32,892 nucleotides of DNA from Verrucomicrobiota bacterium (GTDB lineage Bacteria; Verrucomicrobiota; Verrucomicrobiia; Limisphaerales; Pedosphaeraceae): NCBI GenBank assembly GCA_021325145.1, contig JAJPHR010000027.1, forward strand, positions 1 to 32,892. Reading direction: 5' to 3'. Of this stretch, positions 8,558-16,172 are shown piece by piece (positions within the stretch are counted from its first letter, which is position 1; each line of letters opens with the position of its first letter). A model generated the notes under the pieces. That model did no database searches, was not told where the DNA came from, and saw only the letters and a program-made list of their open reading frames with translations. The position numbers and the translations under genes are program-made.

Positions 8558-8905
8558 CTATTCGCGGGCGGCCTTCTTGAGCCACTTTTTCGCGATTCGG
8601 CCGTTACGGGTTAGAAATCGGAACTTACCGTAATCGATGATTAGGCAGACGGGAGGTGTTGCAGTCCTGTCGGTCTCTACGAGGTCCACCGCATGTTGGT
8701 TTGCCTGAGCTAGAGCTTGCCTTAAGGAAACAATCCCGAGTCTCCTTCCATTCTGATCGCGCAAATCAACCTTTTCCGCTCGAATTAGGCCATTAACTCG
8801 CACCTTAAGCTCAATTGACTCTGATTTCCAAGAATTCCCCAAATTCTTGCATCCATTAGAGATCAGATGTCCACGATTACTTTGCTTCTTTTGTGGATCT
8901 AACAT
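8558..8905 (-). CDS. Free-standing IF-3 N-terminal domain protein (infC paralogue lacking the C-terminal domain)
   Basis: This 115-residue protein matches the N-terminal domain of translation initiation factor IF-3 from about residue 35 to residue 97. RVNGLIRAEKVDL, GRRLGIVSLRQAL, VDLVE, PPVCLIIDYGKFRF all follow the canonical order of the fold. The IF-3 C-terminal domain, which gives most of the ribosome binding and anti-association activity, is absent. The protein ends in a short basic tail, KKWLKKAARE. It therefore cannot be the cell's ordinary infC. The N-terminal 34 residues are not IF-3-like, no good ribosome-binding site precedes the ATG, and the true start could lie further in. It begins 42 bases after the RHS stop on the same strand, in AT-rich DNA, the position where RHS systems often encode an immunity or accessory partner. 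A decayed infC duplicate is the alternative. Confidence 0.72.
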   Translation of the reverse strand: MLDPQKKQSNRGHLISNGCKNLGNSWKSESIELKVRVNGLIRAEKVDLRDQNGRRLGIVSLRQALAQANQHAVDLVETDRTATPPVCLIIDYGKFRFLTRNGRIAKKWLKKAARE

Positions 8906-8947
8906 ATGAGCAGTATTTACAAGTAGCCAAGTTGCAGGCTGATAAGA

Positions 8948-11900
8948 CTAACCAATAGGCGGCAAGGGAGGGCCCGGATCCGGAAGGGGCGGATGAAAAT
9001 CCGGTGGTGCGGTATTGCTGCATGTAAAAATGAGAATCCAAATGTTTGCCTGTCCGAATTCCGGAACGCCGCATGACAAAGGAACAGAAAGTTTAACTGA
9101 GACGCACGTGCCGACAGTATACCACCAGTTATTATTCTTCTTACACTTTCTGTTAGCTTTAATCCATTGCGACTGCGTACATGGCTTAGTTGCAATAATC
9201 GGATTTGGAGGGAAACTAATGCGTCCATCCGGATCACTGCGATCCAATGGATCATTGCTCACATAGCTGAATAAGTTTAGGCTGCCAAGTTCTTGGATGG
9301 GATCCCTATTTAGCCACCTTTGCAAGCCGGGATCATAAAAACGATAAAGGTAATAATACAAACCGGCACTTGTGATGAGTTCTTTGCTGCTGAACCGGTA
9401 AGTGTTCGAGGTGGCAAGGCTGCCGCTGGAAGCAGTCAGATTGCCGAATGGGTCGTAGCGGTAGCTGGCGGCGAGAGTCTGGCTGCCGTTGACCAGGTAA
9501 GTGATATTGCCGTTGCCGTCCGCATGATAGAAGTTGTGGTCGGAGAAGAAGCCGGAGGAATAGCCGTCCGAGCGGGCTAGCAAGCCGCCGATGCCCCCTG
9601 CGCCTTCGAGGGTGCCGGAAAGGTCGTTGCCGCGGGTGTAACTGACGGTGGGATTGTTGTTGAGGTCGCGTTCCTGGATGACGCGGTTGCCATCATAGAC
9701 GTAAGCCGTCCCGCCGACCAGGATCCAGGTGTTGCTCGCACCGCCGAGTGAATTGGTCCATTGCAATTGCTCGCGCATCCGGCTCAGGCCATCATACGCG
9801 AAGGTGGTGAGGACCGCCTCGGTGGCGTTCGTCGTGGACACCCAAATCAGGCGGTTCTCATCGTCGTAGAGGTTGGTGGTGGAAAGGGCGCCGGTGGTCT
9901 GGTTGGTCAAGTTACCGTTGCTGTCATAAGAAATGTTCGTGGTGCCCACGTTGGTCAACTCGTTGAGGCTGTTCACGTTGAAAAACGTGTTTACGCCGTT
10001 GCTCTTCACGTGAATGAGGTTCCAGGCCGCGTCGTAGAAGTAGGTCCGGTTCTCGGAACTCACGGAACTCTGCGCCCCCATCAACTGCCCAATCGAGTCG
10101 TAGCTATAGGCCACTCGCGTGCCCGCCGCGTTGGTGAAGCTGGTGCGCTGGTTGCCCGCGTTGTAACCGTATTGAGCGGCGTCCAGGGTCGCACCGGCAG
10201 AATTCTTAAGCGTGGTCGTCAGCAGGCGCGCGTTGCCGTCGTACACGTTGGTGATGTAGCTGGTGTTGGGCAGCGTGATTTCCGCGGGGAGCGTGGAGCG
10301 AACCGCATCGTAATAGTAAGCAAACGCACCGGCGGGTGAAGTGACGCTGGTGAGGCGTTTGGCGTTGTCGTAAGCGAAACCGTTCGTCCATGAGCTGACA
10401 GGCTGCTGCAAGGAGAGGCTGGTGCGCTGCATGGCGGTGTAGCCGTACGTGATCGTATCATTGCTCCACGGGCCGTCTTCGCTCAATAATTGGCTCACAG
10501 CAGTGTAAGTGTAGCGCGTGGTTCCTACCGCGTCCAGCATGTTCGTGACGCGGTTTAAAACGTCGTATGCAAAGGTGACCAAGGGCGAGACGGGATACGT
10601 GACGGTGAGGAGGTTGCCCGCCGCATCATATCCGTAGCCGGTATTCCCCTTGGCGATGCTCCAGCGATTAGTCAAGCGGTTGTCGGCGTCGTATTTGTAG
10701 GCGAGAATGGCCGTGCTGGTGGCATCGACTTTATTCGTTACCCGGCCGTAAGTATCGTAATTCCAGGAGGTTTGCTGGCTTTTGCCATCGGTGAGGGTCA
10801 GCAGGTCGCTGGCGGCGTCATAGGTGTAATGGATGACTTCAAGGTTTGCGTTCGTCTCGACGGTTTTTCGCCGGGCGGCATCGTAACCGTACAAGGTGAC
10901 TTCGTTGAGCTGGTTGGTGTACGCGACCAGTCCGGCGGGGCCGTAGAAGAACTGTTCGACTCCGGTATCCGGATAGGTGCGAGTGAGCGGACGGCGCAAG
11001 TTGTCGAACGTCGTGGTCACAGTGACGCCGTTGGCGTCCGTGTTCGTGGCGACGCGAGCCTCGATATCGAAGCCAATGGCCAACTCCTGCCCAAACGCGT
11101 TGCTGACGGCGTATTGCAGACCCTGGTTGTTGAACCAGTTGGTTACGCTGTGACCGGCGCTGTCCACGGTGTTCGTCACCCGGCCCATGAGGTCGCAATT
11201 GTATGTGACGGTAGTGCCATCCGCGTACGTCGTATTCGTGAGCCAGCCGGCGTTGTTGTAGTAAAAGTGGGTGAAGTTTGTGCTCGTGGCATCTTCGATG
11301 TAATCGAGCGAGCCGCAGGCGCAATAGCTATAAAGGGTTCGATTTCCGAGCGCGTTGGTGGCGGCGATCATTCGGCGGTTTGCGTCATAACCGAACGTGT
11401 TCGTGAATCCCATCCGGTCGGTGACCTTGACGAGATCGAGTTTGTTGTAAAGGTATGAGATGGCACCACGGGAGTCCGAGGTGTTCGTGAGGCGCTGGAG
11501 ATTGTCGTACACATTGGTCGTGATCAGGCCCAATTCGTTGGTGTGAATATAGACCAGATCGTTAGCATACAGGTAGGTGTTGGTCCGATTGATTTGAATG
11601 TCAATGGTCTGCTGCAAGTAATTAGTGTACTGGCCGCTGGCGAAATAGATATTGGTGGTCGTCAGGCCCGCCGGGGTATGAATGCTGGTCAATCGGCCGG
11701 CAGTGTCGATGGTGTAGGAGGTGACTTCGCCGACGGCGTTGGTCATGCTGATGACATTGTGGTGGGCATCATAGCCGTAGCCCGCGAGGATTTCGCCCTG
11801 AGGACCGATCACCTGGACCAGGTCGATGTTGCTCACCGGGTCATAGACAAAAATGTTGCTGCGGGTAAGGGGCGTGGCACCGTAACCTGTTGAATAGGTT

Positions 11901-14500
11901 TCCATGATATTGGTGGGCCGCCCCCAATCGTCACGCTGGAACCAGCGGAACCAGGTGGTGCCGTCAGGCAGGACGCGGGCGATGAGCGAAGGTTGCGAAT
12001 CCGTGCCCGCAAAAAATGTTTCATCCTTGCCATCATAATCGTACCAAGTGGTCTGGCCGGGAGTTATTCCGTCATCCGGGCTGGGGTCCTGTTCCATGTC
12101 CAGGGTCTGCGTGACCCAATTTGCGCTTTCGGTCTCATTCTGACCGTGCAACCAATGCCGCATGCGCGCTTTGAGGAAATCAGCGATTTGCAAAGTGTTG
12201 AGATCCGCCGGCAGGGTGGTGGCCTGACGCGGCCCCCAATGGAAGCTATCCCGATATTCCAATAGAGCGTTATCAAGCGTCGTTGTGGGTACGTCGGGGT
12301 AGGAAGGAGCGATATTAGTGGGATACGAGTTGTTCAAGAAGTTGATGTCGTACGCGCCATTGGTTGTGTCATATAGAAAAAGCGCGTCCTGACGCAGCAA
12401 GTACAGATTGGTGCCGCCGACGGGGTCAACAACTTTAGCCGTGCGGATATTGTAGTAATCACCGCCTCCGGGGGGGTCAGAGAATTCGTTAGTTCCAGTC
12501 CCCAAGCTGTTGGTGGTGTACGAAAACGTTGTGGCGCCATACGGCGTGATAAGATTTGTAACCCAGCCTTGCGAATCGTACTTGAACGAACTGCTTAAAC
12601 TGGCCACGTCGGTTACATTCGTGAGCATGCCTGTGCCATCGTAGCTCAAATTGCATGTCCGCCCAAAAGCGTCTTGCACACTGGTGATCTGCAAAGGGAA
12701 ACTACTGTTGCCGTAAGAAACAGAGTTGGTGCGCCCGTCGGTATCGATTACGTATCGCAGCAGAACTGTGCTGTTGGTTTCCTGATAAACAAACCAGTTC
12801 GTATGGCCAAAGGGGTCAGCCTTGGCGGTCAGGAAGGCCAGCTTGACCCCCATCAGCGTGACCGTGCTGGGCACGAAGCCATAGTAGTCTTTGGCTCCAT
12901 TGACGTACGAAACCACAAACCCCGTCAGGTTGGTTGAGACATTGATATTGCGCTGGAGGATGGTATGGCTGTAATATTCCTTGGTGCTGTTGTCAGGTAT
13001 GTAGGTGCGTTCGCCACCCCCGGGCAAAATCATAGTGGCCGAAAGGCCAGTGGTCCCATCGGGTGAAACCTGGTCATCGGTGACGTAGCTGATCCAGGAA
13101 CAGTCCCACATTTTTCCCAAGCTGAAAACGCTGTTGGTTGCGCGTGTCTCTCTTTGTTTGTAGGCGAGTCTGAAGGAAATGCGCTCGCCTATAGCCGGTT
13201 GGTAGCCGAGCGGTTCGTCGTACAACCAAACAGTGATGTACGGTTCAGAGACAGCCCAGTATGGCATGCCTGCAGGCTGACAGTTTGTACAAGGATTTGG
13301 GTTGGGTCCGCCTGGACCACCTGGACCACCTGGACCACCTGGACCACCACTGCAAACAGGGCATTGCGTTGATGCGGCCCGGGCTGTGGCTCCAGTCGGC
13401 GCATTGGACCCCGTTGTTGGGCTGCTACCGCTCCCTGAACTACCGCCGCCACTTCCACCACTTCCATTCCCGCAGCTATCCGAACCGTCGTCTATATTGG
13501 AGGAGTGGCCCCGGCCAAAGATCTTGTCGGTATCCGCAGCAGCCAGCAATTTCCATCGGGCTGGCAGTTTGTCTCGGGGCACTAAAAACTGTCCGGACGC
13601 TTCCTCCTCAATTTCCGTTTCACTCAACCAGCGGGCCTTGCCGAAGGTCGGGTCCAGGACGCGGTATGAACCAGCTTTGGCTTCAATGATTGCCGCATAG
13701 TGGTTCTCCTTCCAATGGATGACCGACGGCACAACCAAGGTTTTGTCCTGCCCCCAATCCGCCGGCACCAAGCCAAGCCCTGTTTTGTCCGCAAGCTCAA
13801 CCAGTGTGCTCATTGAGAATCCGCACGCAGGTGAAGGCAGGTCGGAGATTTCCTTGGATCGGAACTTGGGGCCTTTCAACACTTTGGCTACGTTGTCGAG
13901 GGCGTAGGTTCCGCACTTAAAGCAGATGCCCGGCTGGGTCAACATCGTGCGGTACGCTTCCTTGGTGGTATTAACGACTTGTTGCAATGGCCCGCCGTCG
14001 AAAACGCGGTCATGAGTTTCCTGAAAAAGAGTTTTCAAGGTATCCATCCTCCCCAAACTGGCCAGCAGGCTCGTCCAATAGGCGAAGGTGAAGTCGGCTA
14101 CGTTTTTGGCCGGACCTTCAGTAGCGGTCCTGGTGGCGCCCCAAGCGGCTTCCCAATGGCCGAGCGCCCGCGTGTAAAGGCCGTGCTCGCGATAGTACCG
14201 GGCCAGATTGGCGCGTAGCGAGGGAACCCAGGGCGAGTCAGGATGATCCGCGATAAACTGTTCCAAGGCCGGCAATGCGCGGGCAACCCCGTTGGTGCGC
14301 ACGCTCTCGACCTCGGCCCAGAGGGCGGCGTTCTCGGCGTCCGCGGGTGGCTGGGAGCCAACCCAGGCGAGGTTTTGATAGAATAATGCCGCACCGCTGA
14401 TTTTGGCGGGGAGGTCCTGGGCGGCGGTTATGGTTCCAACCGGCGTGAACAAAGTGATCGCGGCGAGCAGGAGAAGCGGTGTTTGAACAGGGTATTTCAT
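8948..14500 (-). CDS. Secreted RHS/YD-repeat protein with N-terminal C39 peptidase domain
   Basis: This is a giant exported protein of 1850 residues. I chose the ATG at 14500, which opens directly into a signal peptide (MKYPVQTPLLLLAAITLF, ending near ITAA); a GTG 30 bases upstream is possible. Next comes a helical TPR-like region (about 55-160), then a C39-type cysteine peptidase domain with a visible triad of Cys196 in KCGTYAL, His267 in KENHYAA and Asp283 in VLDP. A Gly/Ser/Pro linker (about 332-410) includes five GGP units. From about 420 the chain is RHS shell: an N-terminal beta region and many YD repeats, closing with the core motif YLYRFYDPGLQRWLNRDPI and NDPLDRSDPDG. The last 91 residues are a different domain with five cysteines and a Pro-rich end. 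RHS shells usually encapsulate a C-terminal effector. I do not recognise the tip fold. Confidence 0.9.
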   Translation of the reverse strand: MKYPVQTPLLLLAAITLFTPVGTITAAQDLPAKISGAALFYQNLAWVGSQPPADAENAALWAEVESVRTNGVARALPALEQFIADHPDSPWVPSLRANLARYYREHGLYTRALGHWEAAWGATRTATEGPAKNVADFTFAYWTSLLASLGRMDTLKTLFQETHDRVFDGGPLQQVVNTTKEAYRTMLTQPGICFKCGTYALDNVAKVLKGPKFRSKEISDLPSPACGFSMSTLVELADKTGLGLVPADWGQDKTLVVPSVIHWKENHYAAIIEAKAGSYRVLDPTFGKARWLSETEIEEEASGQFLVPRDKLPARWKLLAAADTDKIFGRGHSSNIDDGSDSCGNGSGGSGGGSSGSGSSPTTGSNAPTGATARAASTQCPVCSGGPGGPGGPGGPGGPNPNPCTNCQPAGMPYWAVSEPYITVWLYDEPLGYQPAIGERISFRLAYKQRETRATNSVFSLGKMWDCSWISYVTDDQVSPDGTTGLSATMILPGGGERTYIPDNSTKEYYSHTILQRNINVSTNLTGFVVSYVNGAKDYYGFVPSTVTLMGVKLAFLTAKADPFGHTNWFVYQETNSTVLLRYVIDTDGRTNSVSYGNSSFPLQITSVQDAFGRTCNLSYDGTGMLTNVTDVASLSSSFKYDSQGWVTNLITPYGATTFSYTTNSLGTGTNEFSDPPGGGDYYNIRTAKVVDPVGGTNLYLLRQDALFLYDTTNGAYDINFLNNSYPTNIAPSYPDVPTTTLDNALLEYRDSFHWGPRQATTLPADLNTLQIADFLKARMRHWLHGQNETESANWVTQTLDMEQDPSPDDGITPGQTTWYDYDGKDETFFAGTDSQPSLIARVLPDGTTWFRWFQRDDWGRPTNIMETYSTGYGATPLTRSNIFVYDPVSNIDLVQVIGPQGEILAGYGYDAHHNVISMTNAVGEVTSYTIDTAGRLTSIHTPAGLTTTNIYFASGQYTNYLQQTIDIQINRTNTYLYANDLVYIHTNELGLITTNVYDNLQRLTNTSDSRGAISYLYNKLDLVKVTDRMGFTNTFGYDANRRMIAATNALGNRTLYSYCACGSLDYIEDATSTNFTHFYYNNAGWLTNTTYADGTTVTYNCDLMGRVTNTVDSAGHSVTNWFNNQGLQYAVSNAFGQELAIGFDIEARVATNTDANGVTVTTTFDNLRRPLTRTYPDTGVEQFFYGPAGLVAYTNQLNEVTLYGYDAARRKTVETNANLEVIHYTYDAASDLLTLTDGKSQQTSWNYDTYGRVTNKVDATSTAILAYKYDADNRLTNRWSIAKGNTGYGYDAAGNLLTVTYPVSPLVTFAYDVLNRVTNMLDAVGTTRYTYTAVSQLLSEDGPWSNDTITYGYTAMQRTSLSLQQPVSSWTNGFAYDNAKRLTSVTSPAGAFAYYYDAVRSTLPAEITLPNTSYITNVYDGNARLLTTTLKNSAGATLDAAQYGYNAGNQRTSFTNAAGTRVAYSYDSIGQLMGAQSSVSSENRTYFYDAAWNLIHVKSNGVNTFFNVNSLNELTNVGTTNISYDSNGNLTNQTTGALSTTNLYDDENRLIWVSTTNATEAVLTTFAYDGLSRMREQLQWTNSLGGASNTWILVGGTAYVYDGNRVIQERDLNNNPTVSYTRGNDLSGTLEGAGGIGGLLARSDGYSSGFFSDHNFYHADGNGNITYLVNGSQTLAASYRYDPFGNLTASSGSLATSNTYRFSSKELITSAGLYYYLYRFYDPGLQRWLNRDPIQELGSLNLFSYVSNDPLDRSDPDGRISFPPNPIIATKPCTQSQWIKANRKCKKNNNWWYTVGTCVSVKLSVPLSCGVPEFGQANIWILIFTCSNTAPPDFHPPLPDPGPPLPPIG
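13311..13346 (-). repeat. 9-bp tandem repeat encoding Gly-Gly-Pro linker
   Basis: Four perfect copies of CCTGGACCA (plus strand) encode repeated Gly-Gly-Pro in the linker between the C39 peptidase and the RHS shell; one further GGP unit lies just outside. The perfect repetition at DNA level suggests recent slippage, so linker length may vary between strains. Confidence 0.9.
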
Positions 14501-14637
14501 AAGCGAGGTGTGACTGAGATCTTTCCGCACATAACCGTAAGTGAAAAGGCAGGGGCAGTATCTGATTGCTGGCGCTCTTGCCTATTCAAGACGGCTACCA
14601 TTGTAGACTAGAACGCCGCCGGGAGGAAGTTCGAACA

Positions 14638-14674
14638 GCTATCTGTGAGTGCCAAATGCTATCTGTGAGTGCCA
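14638..14674 (-). promoter_or_regulatory. Pair of 17-bp direct repeats, candidate AraC-type operator
   Basis: GCTATCTGTGAGTGCCA occurs perfectly at 14638-14654 and again at 14658-14674, a 20-base period that puts both copies on one face of the helix. The pair lies between the AraC-type gene, which ends at 14688, and the RHS start at 14500, all on the minus strand. AraC-family proteins typically bind tandem direct half-sites of this size and spacing next to a weak -35. On the minus strand, TACAAT at 14605-14600 could be the RHS -10; the matching -35 position reads TTCCTC, a poor match, which would fit dependence on an activator. Confidence 0.62.
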
Positions 14675-14687
14675 TTTTGGCGTCTTC

Positions 14688-15044
14688 TCAGGTCCTAGGT
14701 TGAACTGTCCGAGTCTCAGGCGCTCTGTGGCGGCGAAGAACGGCCTTGGGGCACACGCCAAAGGCACGTTTGAACACGCGTGTGAAATGGGTGGGCTGTT
14801 TGTAGCCCAGGAAGGCGGAGGCGATTTTTATGGAGCCGTACTTGAGAAGCGCTTCAGCAGCAAGCGCCATGCGTCTCTCGTCCAGCCACTTCTGCGGTGT
14901 CAAATCAAAAAAGTGATGGATCAGGCGATACAATTGTCGTCGGGACACTTGCTTGAAGTCTTTGCGCAGCCGCTTGATGCTATAACAGGCTGGCGGGGTC
15001 ACTTTCGCCCATCTTTCAAAGTCGTGGCGTTGGAGCGCGAGCAT
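14688..15044 (-). CDS. Short AraC-family DNA-binding protein (HTH domain only)
   Basis: This 118-residue protein consists almost entirely of an AraC-type double helix-turn-helix. The first recognition unit is around SRRQLYRLIHHFFDLTPQKWL, and the second spans ASAFLGYKQPTHFTRVFKRAFGV, the classic AraC signature. No ligand-binding or dimerisation domain is attached, so any signal must come through a partner, protein level or DNA spacing. I chose the ATG at 15044 because AGGAG stands six bases upstream; the frame can also open two codons earlier at a TTG. It is transcribed in the same direction as the RHS gene, and a pair of direct repeats lies between them, so it is the likely RHS regulator. 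Confidence 0.85.
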   Translation of the reverse strand: MLALQRHDFERWAKVTPPACYSIKRLRKDFKQVSRRQLYRLIHHFFDLTPQKWLDERRMALAAEALLKYGSIKIASAFLGYKQPTHFTRVFKRAFGVCPKAVLRRHRAPETRTVQPRT

Positions 15045-15440
15045 AACCAACTCCTATATATTCGTAACGAAAGGCACCGATCTTTCAAAAAAGTGACAAA
15101 AGAGTGAAAAAATTTATCGATCATCTCCGTGTCGAGCATATTGCAGGAATTTAAGCACGGGGCGACCATTGAAAGGGCGAGAGACGAGAACAAACCCACG
15201 ACGAGTGGGTTTCTCCCACGAGTGCCATCATACGGTCGCTCCGCAATGCAGGGGAGGCGCTCCATCAGAACTTGTTTCGGGAGATCCAGCCAATTGTCCA
15301 GGAGATGTTAACGATAAAGCATGCGCGTGGGACGGGTATGCGGAATGGAGTTGCATTGCTTCTTGCTGGTACCTAAGGGCTTGCGCGGCGCATGGGATTC
15401 CAGCGGGGTAGAAAACCATGGGCATGGAACAAATGACCAA

Positions 15441-15642
15441 TGGCCAATGCTCAAAGAATGCCAAAGCTCCACCATCGGGGGAGACAAAGTGGACGGCAAA
15501 GTGAGGGACAAGGGTTTTGGAGTCGCTGTTTGTCACGGGTCGGCCGAAATTGTCACGGGTCGTGTCACGGGTGGCGATTCATAAAAGGCCCGTCTTTGTT
15601 GCGTTGTCACGCTGTCACGGGTCCAAGGGGGGGAAGCAGGGG
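15441..15642 (+). repeat. ~0.2-kb dispersed non-coding repeat, copy 1
   Basis: This segment recurs inverted at 32234-32420. The copies agree almost base for base apart from a 14-base insertion here (within 15482-15503), one extra G in the G-run near 15631 and two substitutions. Inside it, TGTCACGGGT occurs four times (15531, 15551, 15563, 15613) and a fifth partial copy precedes the last. There are no terminal inverted repeats or transposase, so it is not a classical insertion sequence. It could be a non-autonomous mobile element, a structured RNA or a protein-binding array. Confidence 0.88.
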
Positions 15643-15654
15643 GTATAATATAAA

Positions 15655-15710
15655 TACCAACTACCAAGCACCAAGCTCCAGAGAAACTCCAAGCACCAAA
15701 CACTAAACCT
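15655..15710. repeat. CCAAGCACCA-type degenerate simple repeat
   Basis: ACCAAGCACCAAGCTCC and CTCCAAGCACCAAACACT form a degenerate run of CCAAG/CACCAA units directly after the dispersed repeat. It is non-coding and sits after the last gene of the operon to its right. Such runs may be part of a larger composite element with the preceding repeat. Confidence 0.55.
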
Positions 15711-15740
15711 TGGAAATCTGAAGGAGTCCTTTGTGCTGCT

Positions 15741-16172
15741 TCATGGCGAGGGGCGCACGGTGTCGGGTGGCGGGGCGGGTTTGTGCTCCTCCTGTTTCTC
15801 GCTGTAGGTGATGAGGGCGGCGCCCGCCATGATGAGGGCGACACCGCCCCAGCGAATGAGCGGGATTTGCTCGTTCAAGATGAACCTGGCGGCGAGCGTG
15901 GTGAAGACGAACCCAAGCGCGGTCAGCGGCCAGATGAAACTGACTTCCGCGCCCTTGGACATCAACACCAGCAGCGTGCCGAAGAAAATCGCCTCGAACA
16001 AAACGCCCAGCAGGATCCTGGGGTTGGTGACGCCGCTTTTGAGCACGCGCAACACTTCTGAGACGCTGATTTTTTGGACTTCGCCGACCTGCCGGAGTCC
16101 CTGGTTGAGATACACCACTCCCACCGCCTCGAACACGAGGCCGATCAATAGAATGATCAACAGTTTGGCCAT
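15741..16172 (-). CDS. Small DMT-superfamily (EamA/EmrE-like) membrane protein
   Basis: This 143-residue protein has four hydrophobic segments, beginning with LLIILLIGLVFEAVGVVYLNQGL, and matches half-size members of the drug/metabolite transporter superfamily. The motifs FIWPLTALGFVFTTLAARFILNEQI and WGGVALIMAGAALITYSE are typical of EamA/EmrE-type helices. The C-terminal 20 residues are a polar Pro-rich tail. Half-size members act as dimers. It is the last gene of the operon and overlaps the hpnK stop by one base, so it may move a lipid precursor or sugar related to hopanoid or envelope chemistry; that is inference from position only. Confidence 0.75.
   Translation of the reverse strand: MAKLLIILLIGLVFEAVGVVYLNQGLRQVGEVQKISVSEVLRVLKSGVTNPRILLGVLFEAIFFGTLLVLMSKGAEVSFIWPLTALGFVFTTLAARFILNEQIPLIRWGGVALIMAGAALITYSEKQEEHKPAPPPDTVRPSP

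Larger units (their letters stand above)
15045..15740. other. Non-coding repeat-rich gap between AraC gene and hpn operon end
   Basis: No credible gene is present in these 696 bases. The part next to the AraC gene should hold its promoter; it is AT-rich on the minus strand, with TTGTCA and TTGAAA as possible -35 elements, but no -10 at good spacing. A small hairpin (AAACCCA with TGGGTTT) lies at 15192-15212. A dispersed repeat copy fills 15441-15642, and a CCAAG-rich simple sequence follows at 15655-15710. Short open frames here have no family resemblance. Confidence 0.6.

Noticed and set aside
8526..8560. TTGACA with TACTAT as a plus-strand promoter
   Set aside because: The spacer is about 23 bases, too long, and no plus-strand gene starts downstream.
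8558..8905. Ordinary infC (IF-3) gene
   Set aside because: The C-terminal domain is missing, and the usual rpmI-rplT neighbours are absent.
13311..13346. Tandem repeats as a CRISPR-like or regulatory array
   Set aside because: The units are 9 bases with no spacers, and lie in frame inside the RHS gene as Gly-Gly-Pro codons.
8948..14500. Classical type VI-delivered RHS toxin
   Set aside because: The protein opens with a Sec-type signal peptide, and no PAAR, VgrG or Eag-type partner is visible, so a type VI route is not supported.
15169..15706. Several 80- to 100-residue open frames in the gap before the AraC gene
   Set aside because: They run through the dispersed repeat and simple sequence, overlap each other in several frames and show no protein family features.
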